From: Girardinichthys multiradiatus
Taxonomy: Eukaryota > Chordata > Actinopteri > Cyprinodontiformes > Goodeidae
Assembly (NCBI RefSeq): GCF_021462225.1
Contig: NC_061813.1
Coordinates: forward strand, 19,244,442-19,308,441
Direction of reading: 5' to 3'
Length of the DNA stretch: 64,000 nucleotides
Shown here one piece after another: positions 35,044 through 47,155 of this stretch. The stretch's first letter is position 1; every line of letters starts with the position of its first letter. The notes beneath the pieces were generated by a model. It did not search any database and was not told where the DNA came from. It saw only the letters and a list, made by a program, of their open reading frames with translations. The translations under genes and the position numbers were made by a program.

Positions 35044-37353
35044 TTACGACTGGATAATTGTTTTGGTAGAAATTCCTGAATTTCTAGTTTCAAAAATAAA
35101 TTACTGCTTCAAAACATTTCACATTTGCAAGGATTGGTCAGATTCTATCATTCAGTAACTTAAGCATGCATTATTCCCTCTGACTAAACATAAATCATAT
35201 TTTAGATGAATAAGATTAGTTGTACAAATGTGACAATGAAGGAAAGATTACTTTTGTAAGAAATGTTTTTCTGAATAGGTAGTAAGTCTAAAATAGCTAT
35301 GGCATTTTATCTCATATGCATGTAATAAATTTGATGTCTCTTAACTTAGAAATGAAAGTTAAAAAGCTGCCTTTAGACTATGAGTAAAGTTAAGTTTCAG
35401 ATTTGCATGGTCTCAACTCTGACAAGCCAAAGAACAGTCAGCATAATTTACAACTAACATTGGAAAACACATAAACTTACATTCTGTGTATAAAGCTCAT
35501 TTTAACAAGTGGAGTTTAAGAGATATTTTAATACAGTGGGGCCATTGCACCTAACAGCTTTAGTATTATTAAGTTTATATTCAGTATGCCACCACTATAA
35601 GATAAGACTAAAGATGTTATTTAGCCAGTCAGTTCTTAGGTGAAATACTGAGAATTTTGCAAATTTTACTTTAGGCATATTTTCTGGAGGTATTTTAGTT
35701 TAAGATAGGATTACATGTTTGGTATTTCTTTAAACAAACCTCTGCTCTAAAGAAAAAGTCATGTGACATGTGTCAAAATTTTGAACCCAGTTTAAGTTTC
35801 CCTGTGTGCTGTAATTTTTGTTTTCCTGAAGGAAATACAATTAACTATTTTGTAGAGTTGACGGTTATGCAGTCCAAAAAAGGAAAAGGAAAACTGGCAT
35901 CCCTTTCAGCTTTGTGAATTACTGCCGATCTGTTTTCTCTTTTTTAGCTGTAGCATATCAAAAAGCAGATTTGTGATGATGTGGAGTAATAAAACAACTG
36001 TCTGCACCTCTAAGATATGTCATGCAGCGCCTTCACGACAGTGGCAGGTTGATTTTCATCTGGGAGAAAAATGGTAATATCTTATTTCACTAGGTTTTTA
36101 CCCCAGCCAGGAATGCTTTGGTCAGGATCTCTTTGGAGTTCTGGCTTCCAACACGTGTGAGTTATAATTCTTACATGACAAGTCACTCTAGGGGTGCTTC
36201 CATTTAGAGTGAATAAAATCTCTCTGCAGTTTTAGCCCAGCAATTGGTATTTTGCTTTCATATTGATAAGTGGTGAATGTGCAAGCAGGATGGATGGAGC
36301 TGGGTGAATAAAACAAGAAGGGGTTGTTAGTTAGGCAGCACAAAAGTGAAACTTCCACTCAAAAAAACTTTATATTAACTGTAAGTGAACTGAATCCTGT
36401 CTTATCTATAGGCCTATTCTCTGACCTCCTCTGTATCATTCTTTTCATTGCTTCTTTTTCTGTCTTCTCAGAGGATCCCTGTGGGTATGCATACGTTTTG
36501 AGTAATCCAGTCCTGCAATGAAAATTATAAGAAAGGAGAGGGAAGGAAATAAGGTGTTTCTTACTTCCCCTTGTTCCTTGAATTACTATTCAGTCTTTTT
36601 GCTCTCTTTTGCCTGATGTATTTCAGCTGCACAATTGGCCACATTCATACACAGACTGGAGGAGGCATAGAAGGAAAGGCACATAGGAGAGAGCAGAAAC
36701 AGAGAAAACCTAAGCAAAGGGAGACGGACTCTAATAAAATGAGGATAGATGGAAAGAATGAAGACTGATGAGTCTGAAGAAGCAAAGAGTGAGAGAATGA
36801 AGAGTAAATGATGGCAGCAAACTGATCTTGTCATATCTACTTAGGCTGGAGAAATACTGACTGGCTCATGGTGGACACTGAACTTTATTTGTTGATTAAC
36901 CAAATAGGATGAATGTTAAACAGGCTTGCAGTGTTTTGTTGTGTGTTTCCATTTGCTTAGGTTGTTGTTCTTCTTCTCTGGCGATACGCTCAATTAGCAC
37001 TCAATTACCTACTTGGATTCCACTTGGATTTTCCAGAGCGGAAAATCGTGCAGCAGGACACACGGTCCATTCATTCATGTTATGTAGGCAAGAGGCCTTG
37101 CAAATACTCTGTGATTTATTAGACCGTAAAGAGGTACTGAATATAATTTTTAAAATATAGAAATAGAGTTTTTAAAGTTAAGGTTTGATGCGAAGATTGA
37201 CATAATTCTCATGTCTAGTCATAAGTCAGATAGGCATTGCATGGAGTTCACTGTGGCTTTATAGATTTGATTTAGGTGGATTTTTGTTCCTGAGAGTTTT
37301 CTTCACCTAATTCTTCTTGTCAGGAAGTCTATTCTTTGGATTGGGTAAAAATT
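35044..37353. other. Unassigned AT-rich interval
   Basis: No gene or element recognised. A splice-acceptor-like tract ending near 36472 is followed by only a short open stretch and is not supported as an exon. Confidence 0.5.
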
Positions 37354-37602
37354 GTAAATGAACTACACGTATAAAGTGCCTTTCCACTCATACTGACCAC
37401 TCAAACCGCTTTACACCGGAGCCACATTCACCCAGACGCACTCACCAATGCGCACACATGCATACACCGATACGCAGATCGGTAGGCAATTTGAGGTTAA
37501 GTGCCCCGGGGCACATTGACATGTGGCAGGAGGAAGCTGGAATCAAACCAACAACTTTCAGATTGCAAGTCATCTACTCTTACCACTGAGCCACAGTCGC
37601 CT
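37354..37602 (-). mobile_element. tRNA-derived SINE of a second family
   Basis: On the minus strand the element begins with a tRNA-like head: A box TGGCTCAGTGGTA (complement at 37581-37593) and B box GGTTTGATTCC (complement at 37539-37549). The body includes the phrases gcctaccgatctgcgtat and gtgtaaagcggtttgagtgg, familiar from widespread fish SINEs, and the end is ...gtagttcatttac at 37354. No convincing TSD is visible. Confidence 0.75.
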
Positions 37603-37924
37603 CATCAGTAAATAAATTTAGCGTATTTTCTAAACTTATTTATCTTATCATGTTTCAAGCTAAATATGGAGTTTTTATCAGGAAGATAAATTATTATCCT
37701 GGAAAAAGTTTGACTTTCATTCAACTGCTTGAGGTGCATCTTTACTGTTATCAATGTTTTAGCATGGTTTTTGTTTTGTTTTGTTTTGTTTCTAGAAGGG
37801 GTACATCCCCACTTTGTTTCTTTCATTCTTTGCTGACCAAATTCTGACAGACTATCTTCTGAATTTATTTTTTCAATTTAAACATGGTCTGGAAGATATT
37901 CATATCCTTTGAACTTGTTCTCTT

Positions 37925-38690
37925 ATTGCCGCATTACAACCACATTCTTCAATATCATAATTGTAAAGTAGAAGAAGAAGAATACAAGTTGTTAAAATGT
38001 TTTACAAATAAAAACTTTGCTCTGCATTTGTCTTCAGTGCACCTGAGTCAATATTTTGGAATACCACCTTTTGCTACGATTACATATGCAAATCCTTTGG
38101 GGGATGTAGACAAGTCAAAATATTTGCCTGTTCTTCCCTGCATTATAGCTCAAACTCAGTCAGATTGCTAATAGTGTCTGTAAATACAAGTCTTTCCACA
38201 AGTTCTCACTTAAATTTAGGTCGGAACTTTCACTTGTCCATTCAGACAAATCAACTTTGGGTCTTATGCTGGGTTGTTGTACAGCTGGAAGATAAACTTC
38301 CAGCCCAATGTTGTGTTTTGCAGTATCACATAGTTCCTCTCCAGGATCAATCAGTATTCATCTCTATTCATCTTTGCGTCAGCTCTGACAAGTTTCTCTG
38401 TACAGAACATTTTCTATGACCAGATAACATTCTGCCTCATGTTTGCAGTGTCCTCTTAATCAATAGTCCCCCTCCAAGCCCACTTTCCTGCCTGTTTTAG
38501 ATTCCTCTACATGGCTTTGTGTCAAACTGCAAATGGGACTTCCTATTCCTTTCTTTTTCCCACTTTTCCAGAGAGGCCAAATGTGTAGAGTGCAATAGTT
38601 GTCCTGTTGAAGGATCCTCCACCCTGAGCAGTGGATCTCAGCAACTCTTCCAGAGTTACCTAGGACCTTTTGGGTACTTCATGGTGTGAA
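37925..38690 (-). pseudogene. Eroded Tc1-like transposon relic
   Basis: In the antisense direction the sequence follows the layout of a Tc1-like element from its 3' end inward: the TIR-like cattacaaccaca, the transposase C-terminus, the region around the second catalytic Asp (complement of ctggaagataaacttcc), and the N-terminal part near 38640-38680 (gagttacctaggacc). Many small indels and stops have removed any frame. The match is from memory of common fish Tc1 copies. Confidence 0.68.
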
Positions 38691-40689
38691 AACTATGTAT
38701 CCTTCTTCTACTTCTACAGTTACATGCTAATTATTCTGTCTTGCTTCATTATCCAAAATCCTAATAAAATAACTTGAACTTTGGGGCTTTAATCTGACAT
38801 TTGCTCTTTCGGGGTGTTGCACAAATGAAGACAGAGGAAGTCTATATATAAGTTCAAGAAAATGGTCCTTGCTATTTGATATAGATCGTAGACCACTCTC
38901 TTGACCTGTAGTAATATCATCAGACAGGCACGATTTAGACAGAGCAATTCTAAATTTGTAATCAATAACCATGTTAAACATGTGATTGTAGATCAATAAC
39001 CCCTCAGTCTGATGCATACATACTGTTCTTGGAGCTGTTCTTGGAGCTCTATGCTGCTCTGCTGTATTCTAGCTATCATTTAGAGCTTGTGCTGGCACTT
39101 TTTGTAAGCTTCTGTACAGTTTTTGTTAATGACTTACAGTGGAAAGAAATGGAACGCTTCTCAACTTTTTTTTTTTTACTGCTTGCAGCTACTTTCCTTC
39201 TGTTTTGATTCTTTCTGTGTTCTGTATGATTATACTGCAGAGTAAGTCTTTATGGCCTACAAGGGGCAATTTTGCTGTCAGGCAATATGAGACCGTGAAT
39301 CATCAGACATTTTTATATTGACAAATTTTATTAATAAAAATCTACAGTATTACAAAGTATGAATATCTTACAAAGTATTTGAATATGTTAACGCTCATAT
39401 TCCGTTTACTGTCTTAAAACACTTTTTTAATGAAAAAATCAACTTTGGGACAGAGGCAGAGCAGAAGACATGGGTAAATCAGCTACTTAGATTAGCATTT
39501 TTTTTTAGAATTTCTTTGGCTTCTTGTGGTTGTTTCTTTCACAGAAACAGTTGGCATGCATGACACAGCATGCAATTGTACTGTTTCTAAAAATCCTCAT
39601 GTTCAGTCTGTAAGGATAAACAGTTAGCCTCCACTTTGTAAAGCATTTTGCAGAATCAAAACTCCATTTGCCTGTAAACAAAAAGAACCAGTGCAAAAAA
39701 CAAATTTTTTTAAATTACATGGGTTAATGTAACCAGGTCTCAGACCACCATCCATCCAACTTTAGACCAGGTCTGTAAGTCACAGTGAGATGAATACAAA
39801 AGTCAATCCTAGAAATTAATTTATATCAGTTACAGTTCTTATTGATGTAGATAAAAAGCTATATATTTCATTTATAAATAGCAAAATAAAATTCCTTTTA
39901 TTTAAAATTTGCAATTGCAGGGTTTCATCTGTTAAAGGGTGCTGGAAATGAGTGTAAGAAAAGAGTGGAAGGACAAAAAAGTTTAAGAAGCAGACTGGCA
40001 AAAATGTAAATGTAATTTATTCTATTGTTTATGTTGAGTTAAAGGTTTAAAGGCGTGCAGGTTTGAAGTTCTCAACCTCCTATCTTATCCAATTAGAACG
40101 ACACGCATGCAGTTTTGGCATGATCTATATATATCAACACTTTCGTAACAGCAACACAGAATATGTTGTTTACTTATAAATAAATTAAAATATTGTATAT
40201 ATATATTTATATATATGTGTGGCATATATGACAGTGTGGCATATACACACATGTGCATATTAAAACATGTTTCCCATACTCTTCTACAAAAACAGAGCAG
40301 GGTTATGGGATTACAAGTGAAAGGAAGGATCAAGGTCCTTTGATGTTGGGTATGAAAAATCTAAACACTAGTCATGTGCATGAATCACTGAGCCTCAGTA
40401 AATCAGTCTGTCAGCTTTGTGCGACATTCCTTTAGACAAATTATTCAAATTGCTTTGAGCACCTTTTTCAAAGCCCACCCACAGGATAAACTGATTCTGC
40501 TGATAGAGGCAGATTTGCTGCAAACAATGAATGCACCCTGCTTTGCCACTTCACGAGGCCTAATCTGAAGATTGACGAAAAGCACAATTAAACATTAAAC
40601 ATTCACAATATTGCCAAATGTATTTGCTTATCTGTCTTCACATACATGAACTTGAGTGATAACACATTTTAATCCATGGGATTTATTGT
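38691..40689. other. Unassigned AT-rich interval
   Basis: No gene or element recognised. It includes a (TA)n stretch near 40195-40220. Confidence 0.5.
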
Positions 40690-41490
40690 GGATTTCAAAG
40701 GCGTTCTATCAGGTTGAGATGCAGCCCAGTCATGTTCTTCCACACCAAACTTACCCACTCATTTCTTTATAGACCTTATGTAGACCTTATATTGTGCTCT
40801 GGTGCTCAGTCCTGTTTGGACAGGAGGAGGCCATCATCAAACCTTTCCTGGGTGCATGAAATTGTTCAAAAGTATAGGTATGCTGAAATATTAAAAATTC
40901 CTTGCAATGGAACTAAGGGACCAAACCAAACTCCTGAACATGTGCCCTACAACATAATCCCCTTTGAAACAAACCTTAGAGTTGACGCAATGCAGTCAGT
41001 TAAGCACTGTTCTCCTGACAACTGCCAGAACCAGACTCTTACATCAGATTGCCAAGGAAAGAGGCACAATCCGTAACTCCAAAGAAAATTCTCTGATTCT
41101 CTAGAGTCCAGAGGTGGCATACTATACACTACTGCATCCAAGGCTTGCATGCACCTGCTTGGTCATGTAAACCCATTCCATGAAGCTTTCTATGCACTGT
41201 TATTGAGTAAATATGAAGGACACATGAAGTTTGAATGTCTTCAACTATTGGCCCCTAAAAAAGTTGGTGACCTCTGAGTACAATGCGCCTCAGCATCCAC
41301 TGACCTGACTCAATGATTTTACGTTACATTTGATTGTGGAATATTTAGTAGTGAGGAAAAATCACTTTTTGCACATGTGTCACTGTAGCATGCAGAAATT
41401 CACTGAACTTCTGATATTGACAAATTCTTTTACAAATGCTTATTGAAGTAGTGTGTATGAGTAAGTGTTTGGTAACAACAAATACAAATA
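40690..41490 (-). pseudogene. Eroded Tc1-like transposase relic
   Basis: Read on the minus strand, the block follows a Tc1-like transposase from the middle of the HTH region (near 41400) to just before the catalytic Glu (HDWAASQPDRT near 40720, in place of the usual DWPxQSPDLN). Typical phrases are ctatcaggttgaga, cttccacaccaaact and gcatcca, as in other fish copies. Frames are broken throughout. Confidence 0.68.
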
Positions 41491-42369
41491 TTTAGATGGG
41501 TGAGTGAATACTTGCTGGAATATAGTATGCATTTATTAATTTGAAGGTATTTTATGTTACACCAACACAAACTATATCTAAATATATTAGATATATGTTA
41601 GAAGTATTTCACAAAAGCATTAGGAAATATATTTAAGAAATACATATTTATATTTGTAGTTATGTTTCTATTTTTTATCATGTTTTTACATATTTGATAT
41701 ATTTTGTTATTGAACAATTAATTATTGGCTGGTGCTTCATGTAATACAGGTTGAAATTGCTACTAAGTAGTGCTTGTGTTACCTGACATGATACTTATAC
41801 AATGATAAAACATGTTACTAAATCAATAGAATTATTATTAATTTAAAATATTTAGATATGTTTTTGTTTTACAGTGCATTATCTGTTGCTAAATTCAGAC
41901 TAATTTCCCCTTACTATCATAATCTTCCACATTAGCTACAAAAATGTCATCCAAGGTAAAAAGTGTTGTCTGCAAAGATGCAGATAATGGTATGCAGACA
42001 TGCTGTGAATTTTAAAGACAAACTTTACTGGCCTTGTACAAAGTTTCTTGTCTCACTGCCAGTCACCTCACATTTGATTGTGGCAATCTAACCTTTCATT
42101 TGCATTGAGTGATTTCCTCCACAATAGTTGGGTGCTGTCACAGGATTAGATTTAGCTGCCATTACATGAGGCCCCCGGTGTTATTTCACCTCTATTATTC
42201 CATTGCTTTTGTGTGTGTGCACATGTGTGTGCATGACCATGAAGAAAATGTATTTTCAGTATTTGGTAGTGCTGGACTGAGTCTTTATATGATCAGAGTT
42301 CCTTTGATCAAGCCATTTTCAGAGATCAACCAATTTCTCTCCCAAAAAGCATGCCATGGGCCTAAATCA

Positions 42370-42418
<49 letters not shown>

Positions 42419-43209
42419 GTCTTCACATAGTTGTGCAAACACTCACATACACACTTGATTCGGTTCATAGCTATGCATACATTCCTATCTTCAAACACAT
42501 TTGATTTGACATTTCTTTCAAGAGTTCCAGTGTTCATGACACTGCCTCCTTCCTATGTGGGTTTTGCATTCTCATAAGTGAGAACCAACTTTCCTTCCTT
42601 CACATTCTCCAAACTTGGGTTCCCTACTCCCTTCCTCATTACTTGCTAACCTTCTGAATGGCCTGAGGTTTTTTCTACACTATACCAGTATGCATATCCA
42701 AGTTAGTCACAACTCCATATGCACATCATCATATTCACAGGCATGTGTTGTGCAAACATCTATTCTTGCTACTGGAAGAAAATCTCCCACTGTATGACTT
42801 CAGGAGGGCAATTGAAGCTTACCTTCACGGAGTTAGTTATTTATGCAGCTGATACTAAAGCTCTTTTGTGGTATCATTGTTATCATTCTAATATGTGCAT
42901 GTGTATTTGTGTGAGCTGGAGAAGTGAGATGTCATTTTGATTAATAATGTGGTAAAAGATTTGAACTCATCTACAGTTTTAAAAAAAAGTGATCAAGGCT
43001 TTCAAAATATTTACTTTGCAAAACTTGTATAAAGATTTGTTAGTAGTTTATCTTCTTATCTGTAGAAACAGTTGTGAGACTTCATGCTTATGGAAAATGC
43101 ACTTTTTGAAAGGTCACTCTCAATAATTGTTCTGTGTAATATCTTATATGTGTAGTGTATCTGAGATTTTGACACAATATTTATTTACAGGCCAACAATT
43201 TAAGTTAAA
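41491..43209. other. Unassigned AT-rich interval with a CA microsatellite
   Basis: No gene recognised. Holds the (CA)n run at 42371-42416. Confidence 0.5.
42371..42416. repeat. (CA)n microsatellite
   Basis: About 23 uninterrupted CA dinucleotides, likely polymorphic in length. Confidence 0.97.
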
Positions 43210-43391
43210 TACAGTTGGAACCAGAAATTTACATACCCTGTATTAAAAGACGCATTGCCTTTGGCCGGTTAGGATTTCCTAAATTATTCACATTTGCTAA
43301 GATAGATTTCCTTTGAGAATTTGTTATTATTTTCTTCTAAGCCAGACGTTTACATACACTGAGATTACTATGCCTTTCAGCAATCTGATGT

Positions 43392-44576
43392 TGTAATTAT
43401 GAATATGAATATATTATTTAATATTAATACTTTAATATTTACTAAATAATATTTCAGTCTATTAAGGGTTGTCCTGTGAATACCAGCCCAATAAGGCGGT
43501 GGTATTAGGACAAAAGTGAAAGGGATGAGCCAATCTCTGACATTATTGAACAGCAAAACTCTGCACACATATGGAATGAATTCACACAATTTCTTAGCAA
43601 AAATACGCCTTTAAAATACCATTAATAAAAGGGTTAAAATGCATAAGCATGGAGGGCACGTTATGGCCGATCTTCTGTGTTTAAAATCCCCCTTCAAATA
43701 AAGTTTGTCTTAACTTTAATAAAAAAACAAAAAACAAACACAGAACACACAAATTGAGCACATGTGCTGAGCAGATAATCTGCTAGCACTAAGATAGCTG
43801 AGTTTCAACACAAACAAAACCACACATCATAAAACAAAAAATGTTTAGATTATTTCATTCTAAACTACTTCTCTCTGCCCAAAACACAATCTCTTACGTG
43901 AACCGTGCTGAGGAAAAGTTGTCCGGGCGACAAAGTTGAGAAAAGTTTCCACAGTGAACAAAAGGTTAGCTTCAGCTAACCTCCGTAGCTGTGGGGTGGG
44001 GTGGGGTGGCTCGTTCTGCCAGCGAGCCAAACTGCACGTTACTGCTGTAACCACGGTGATGTGGTCCCGTTGTCCTTCCTTCAGACCAGGAAAACTGCTC
44101 CACTCGGCGTCGTAGAGACAGCGTCTCTGCTGGGAACTTTCTAGAACACAGTTTGCTTCTGTAGACCTCAGAGAGAAAAGTCAAGCAACGCTTGTACCTT
44201 AATTACCCCCGTTCATGAATGAATACCAGATACACAAACAGCAATTCATTCCTACTTAACTTAGTGCATATGATCGCGTGATCGTATGACATTCTTGGAT
44301 CCAGTTTGAAGAGTTATGTCTGTTTGCCCGCAAAGAGACATTAGCGCGCTGTGTCCCTCCGTCCAGTTCCTCTGGGGACCCGTGTGGAAGAGGATTAGCT
44401 TGTTGCAAAAGCGGTGTTTTTATTTGGACAGTGACGTCACAGGAAGTCCGCTCTTACCCTTTTTCCTGGATGTGCTGGAAGTAGGTTAATGCGATTTATT
44501 TTGAAAGATCCAGAAAAGTTCATACTGGCTTTTCATTTTGTACCCATGGCTGTGGGGTCCCAACAATGAGTAAGCC
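43392..44576 (-). mobile_element. Unidentified 1.18-kb CpG-rich insertion in the Tc1 element
   Basis: The block is bracketed by caatctgatgt (43381-43391) and caatttgatgt (44577-44587), 10 of 11 bases alike, within an element otherwise continuous across it. An alternative reading is a solo LTR from TGTTG (43389) to CAACA (44565). In that case the short flanks match poorly. The half at 43860-44470 is CpG-rich. On the minus strand it holds a GGACTTCCTG ETS-like site next to the CRE TGACGTCA (44432-44439). The other half is AT-rich and ends in a tail-like aatatattcatattcataa. Polarity on the minus strand, promoter first and AT-rich tail last, suggests a retroposon. I do not know the family. Confidence 0.5.
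44432..44447 (-). promoter_or_regulatory. CRE plus ETS-like promoter motif pair
   Basis: A palindromic TGACGTCA (44432-44439) directly abuts a CAGGAAGT ETS-type site (complement ACTTCCTG). Such pairs are common in CpG-rich RNA polymerase II promoters. They sit near the 5' side of the CpG-rich block on the minus strand. Function is inferred. Confidence 0.4.
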
Positions 44577-45091
44577 CAATTTGATGTAGACACAGCTTTG
44601 ATAGGTTAATTTACAACATTGGAAATATTTGGAGGCACACTTATGGATGAATTTTCATAAGTGTTTTCTTGTGACATAATGAAAAACTCAATAGAACTCA
44701 GCCAATATCTCCAGAATAGAAGTTTGGTCTTCAACATGTCTGTTTCATGCTTGGGTGCAATTTCAAGATGCCTGAAGATGCTACAAGATATCTGTTCAAT
44801 TATACACAAGTATTAACACTATTAGAATGTCAAGCCATCACAACATTTATGGAGGAGATTTAGGAGGGTCCCAGAGATGAACATGTTTGGGTGCATAATT
44901 TGCATGTCAACTCCAGAACAAATATCAAGGACCATGAAAGTAACTGACCAAAGCTGGTAAGAGAGAGTCACAATTCACAGTGAAATAAATCCTGTACTGT
45001 CATGAACTAAAAAGCCTCCCAGTGAAGAAGATATCTTCGCTTCGTTGAGAGTCCAACTTGTCCGGACTGGACGTTTTTCTCTGGATACTCA

Positions 45092-45412
45092 ATGGACTCC
45101 TGGCAGAAGTGTAGGATTGTGTGTTTGTCGATAATGTCAGTCAAGGATGTCGAAGATATGTACATAATTGGATGTTTGATATCAGGATTTCTGCTTTTTG
45201 GAGTCAGCGGTTACCTGGCATATCGAGAAATTCGGAGAATGTCAGCGGCTGTTCTGGCAATTGTGAGGCTGCCTGGCATGTGTGATGGGATCTTCAGGGC
45301 GATCAGCACTCAGACTGAGATGTTACGTGAGCTGAATCGCAGACTGGATGTGATCCTTACACAGGATTGCAGGCAGTTTGCGGTTCCTGGACTCAGTGGT
45401 GAAATGGGATAA
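45092..45412 (+). CDS. Small predicted membrane protein of the retroposon
   Basis: This 106-residue ORF starts with ATG about 60 bases from the retroposon's 5' end. Residues 24-44 (YIIGCLISGFLLFGVSGYLAY) form one strong hydrophobic helix followed by REIRR, suggesting an N-out/C-in single-pass protein. Residues 66-92 (GIFRAISTQTEMLRELNRRL...) have heptad-like spacing and could form a short coiled coil. The frame stops with TAA at 45410-45412, then stays open in the same frame to 45826. The ancestral protein may therefore have been about 245 residues, with this stop a later mutation. I recognise no family. It could also be a chance ORF in the 5' region of a LINE relative, but its good start position and the helix argue for former coding. 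Confidence 0.5.
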   Translation: MDSWQKCRIVCLSIMSVKDVEDMYIIGCLISGFLLFGVSGYLAYREIRRMSAAVLAIVRLPGMCDGIFRAISTQTEMLRELNRRLDVILTQDCRQFAVPGLSGEMG

Positions 45413-45826
45413 ATCTTGGAGAAAGTTGTTCGCTCGGATCTGGCGAAAGACCAGGAATTTGGCTGTTTGGATTCGCCTTTGAGAAGCACCAGCAAGACTC
45501 TCAAGGCTTACGGAAAATTAAGAGTCAGCCTAACCCAAATAATTATTGTTTTTCTTAATCTGGCTCCCCTGCACGGCCTTGATGGCTGGCTATCTTCAAC
45601 CTCTCCTGGAAGTTATGTAAACATGACGCTCTGCCCCCTCCCTTCCCTGAGGACATCTGTGGACCTGCTCAGAACTTTGTTGCCATTTGATGAACATTCC
45701 AACATACCATCAAGGACAATGGCCTCTGTGACAGTGCTTCATGGACTTACTTGCACACACTCACTTGCACGCACAAACACCCACTCAGACCACCTTCACT
45801 GTTCCCGGCATGATGTTGTTTTGTAA
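45413..45826 (+). pseudogene. In-frame downstream extension of the retroposon ORF
   Basis: It follows the TAA at 45410-45412 without a frame change and runs about 137 codons to TAA at 45824-45826. It contains a second hydrophobic stretch (TQIIIVFLNLAPL) and Ser/Thr/His-rich sequence. It might be the old C-terminal half of the membrane protein or simply an open stretch of 3' UTR. Confidence 0.35.
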
Positions 45827-46429
45827 ACTTGTTGCTTCTTTGTGCTGAGGTTTTTTGCAATCTCAAACTGTATCCTGCTAAGGATAAAGTGTGAAATATG
45901 ATTTTTTCCTTCTACTTACCTAATGTGGCCTCTTTTCTTATCTAGCAAGGGCAGCGCCTGTGAGTGGGCAGCAAAGCCTCGGTGACCCGTCCCCCCCTTT
46001 GTCTTGCGTCATGATGTATGTTTGGATGGGTTGTACTGGAATTCTAATTTCCCCTTGGGGATCAATAAAGTATCTTTGAATTGAAGAAGAAGCCATTAGT
46101 CCTAAAGCAACCTAACAAGCGAGATTACAGTTTTAATTGCACACATGGTGCAAGAACTTTATTTTAGGAAATACCGATGCAGCATCCATGACATCAGCCA
46201 GGTTGGGGTGCTAATTGGTCTTTCAAATGAACAATGACCTTAAGCATGCCACCTAAACTTAGATGACAAAAACTCATGTAAAATTACATTTAAAAAAAAG
46301 TAAATGGCAGTTATTGGGAAAGCCACTGTGCCTGTTCAGAGAAAGAAATTATCTATTTCAGTAACTCAGGATATGAAATGAAACACATGGTACAAGGTAA
46401 TTACACACAGACTGATGTTTTCAAGCCTT

Positions 46430-47155
46430 TAATGTGGGCATTAACTAGTTACATTTAGTCAGTTACATTTACTTGAGTAACCTTTTGGAAACAACTTACT
46501 TGTAGGAGTAGTTTTACAGCACTGTTTTTGTTTTGCTTTAACCTGAGTATTATTTTGATGAAGTGACACTGATCTTACTTGAGTAAAATTTCTGGCTACT
46601 CCCACTGTGAGTGGCTTCACTGAATAAAGAACAAGCTTGTTTTAACTAAAAATGCATCAGGCATGGATAGGTAGTTAAAGTGTGTGTTAAAGTGATTATT
46701 CGTTTTTATATACAAGCTTAGTTGTTTTAATGTAATTTTCTATCTGCTGAGCCGTCTGTGACAAATGAAGGTCAAGTGAATGTAAGGTTAACAGTTTGTA
46801 TTGCCACTGGAGGTACCTTACCCTGTTTTAACACACAAACATTACCTACAGTAAATATGTAACTTGAAAAAAATGTATTTGGAAGATGTTTCTTTTAGTT
46901 GAATGTTTTTATTTTGTTATTATGTTATTTGTTTGTCTTTAAATATTTAGAATGTGCATGTCACTATATTTTTGTTTATCAATACTGATTTTAATGTTTA
47001 ATAAGATTTTATGATTAGTTAGTACTTGCGTCGCCTTTTTAACAAATACTGTTATACTCTTACTTGAGTTATTTCTTGGATGCACACGCAGGTAAAAAAA
47101 AAAACTATATGTTGAAATAGTGCTAGTCTTTTTTGGGGTCCTCAACCCACCTCTG
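46430..47155. mobile_element. hAT-like miniature element, eroded
   Basis: The right end is cctcaacccacctctg, the complement of CAGAGGTGGG, a common hAT TIR in fish. The interior repeats phrases such as tttacttgagtaac, acttgagtaaaat and actcttacttgagtt, typical of these elements. The left end near aatgtgggcattaactag is eroded and no 8-bp TSD is clear. Confidence 0.5.

Larger units (their letters stand above)
45031..46085 (+). mobile_element. 1,055-bp retroposon with LINE-like 3' end and a small ORF
   Basis: The insert lies inside the Sleeping-Beauty-like transposase, between gaagaag at 45024-45030 and again at 46086-46092, giving a 7-bp TSD. Its 3' end, ggggatcaataaagtatctt followed by tgaattgaa, is nearly the same as the LINE 3' end at 5447-5500. 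That points to mobilisation by a Rex1/L2-type LINE. The body is not LINE coding sequence: it holds a 106-codon ORF with a predicted membrane helix and a second open stretch in the same frame. No Pol III boxes were seen, so it does not look like a tRNA SINE. Confidence 0.72.
44660..46260 (+). pseudogene. Sleeping-Beauty-like transposase, degraded and interrupted
   Basis: The N-terminal part (44660-45030) encodes DNA-binding segments (a start-like acataatgaaaaactcaat, then VQLYTSINTI in place of the usual VQTIVRKYKH) with stops and shifts. After the retroposon the frame resumes near 46093 and then jumps to the second catalytic region, QMNNDLKHAT near 46230 in place of QxDNDPKHT, where Asp is replaced by Asn. 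The first catalytic Asp region and the C-terminus are missing. Not functional. Confidence 0.72.
43212..46275 (+). mobile_element. Sleeping-Beauty-like Tc1 transposon split by two insertions
   Basis: The left end (cagttggaaccagaaattta, after TA at 43210-43211) has the IR/DR layout: an outer repeat ccagaaatttacatac (about 43222) and an inner repeat ccagacgtttacatac (about 43342). Transposase sequence resumes at 44577-45030 and again at 46086-46275, in the right order. A CpG-rich insert and a LINE-tailed retroposon lie between the pieces. Once the inserts are ignored, the three pieces are continuous with Sleeping-Beauty-type elements except for an internal deletion in the last piece. The right IR/DR was not found. 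Confidence 0.78.

Noticed and set aside
43860..44470. A host CpG-island promoter
   Set aside because: It sits inside an insertion that interrupts a Tc1 element, so it arrived with a mobile element. Kept as a finding rather than called a host promoter.
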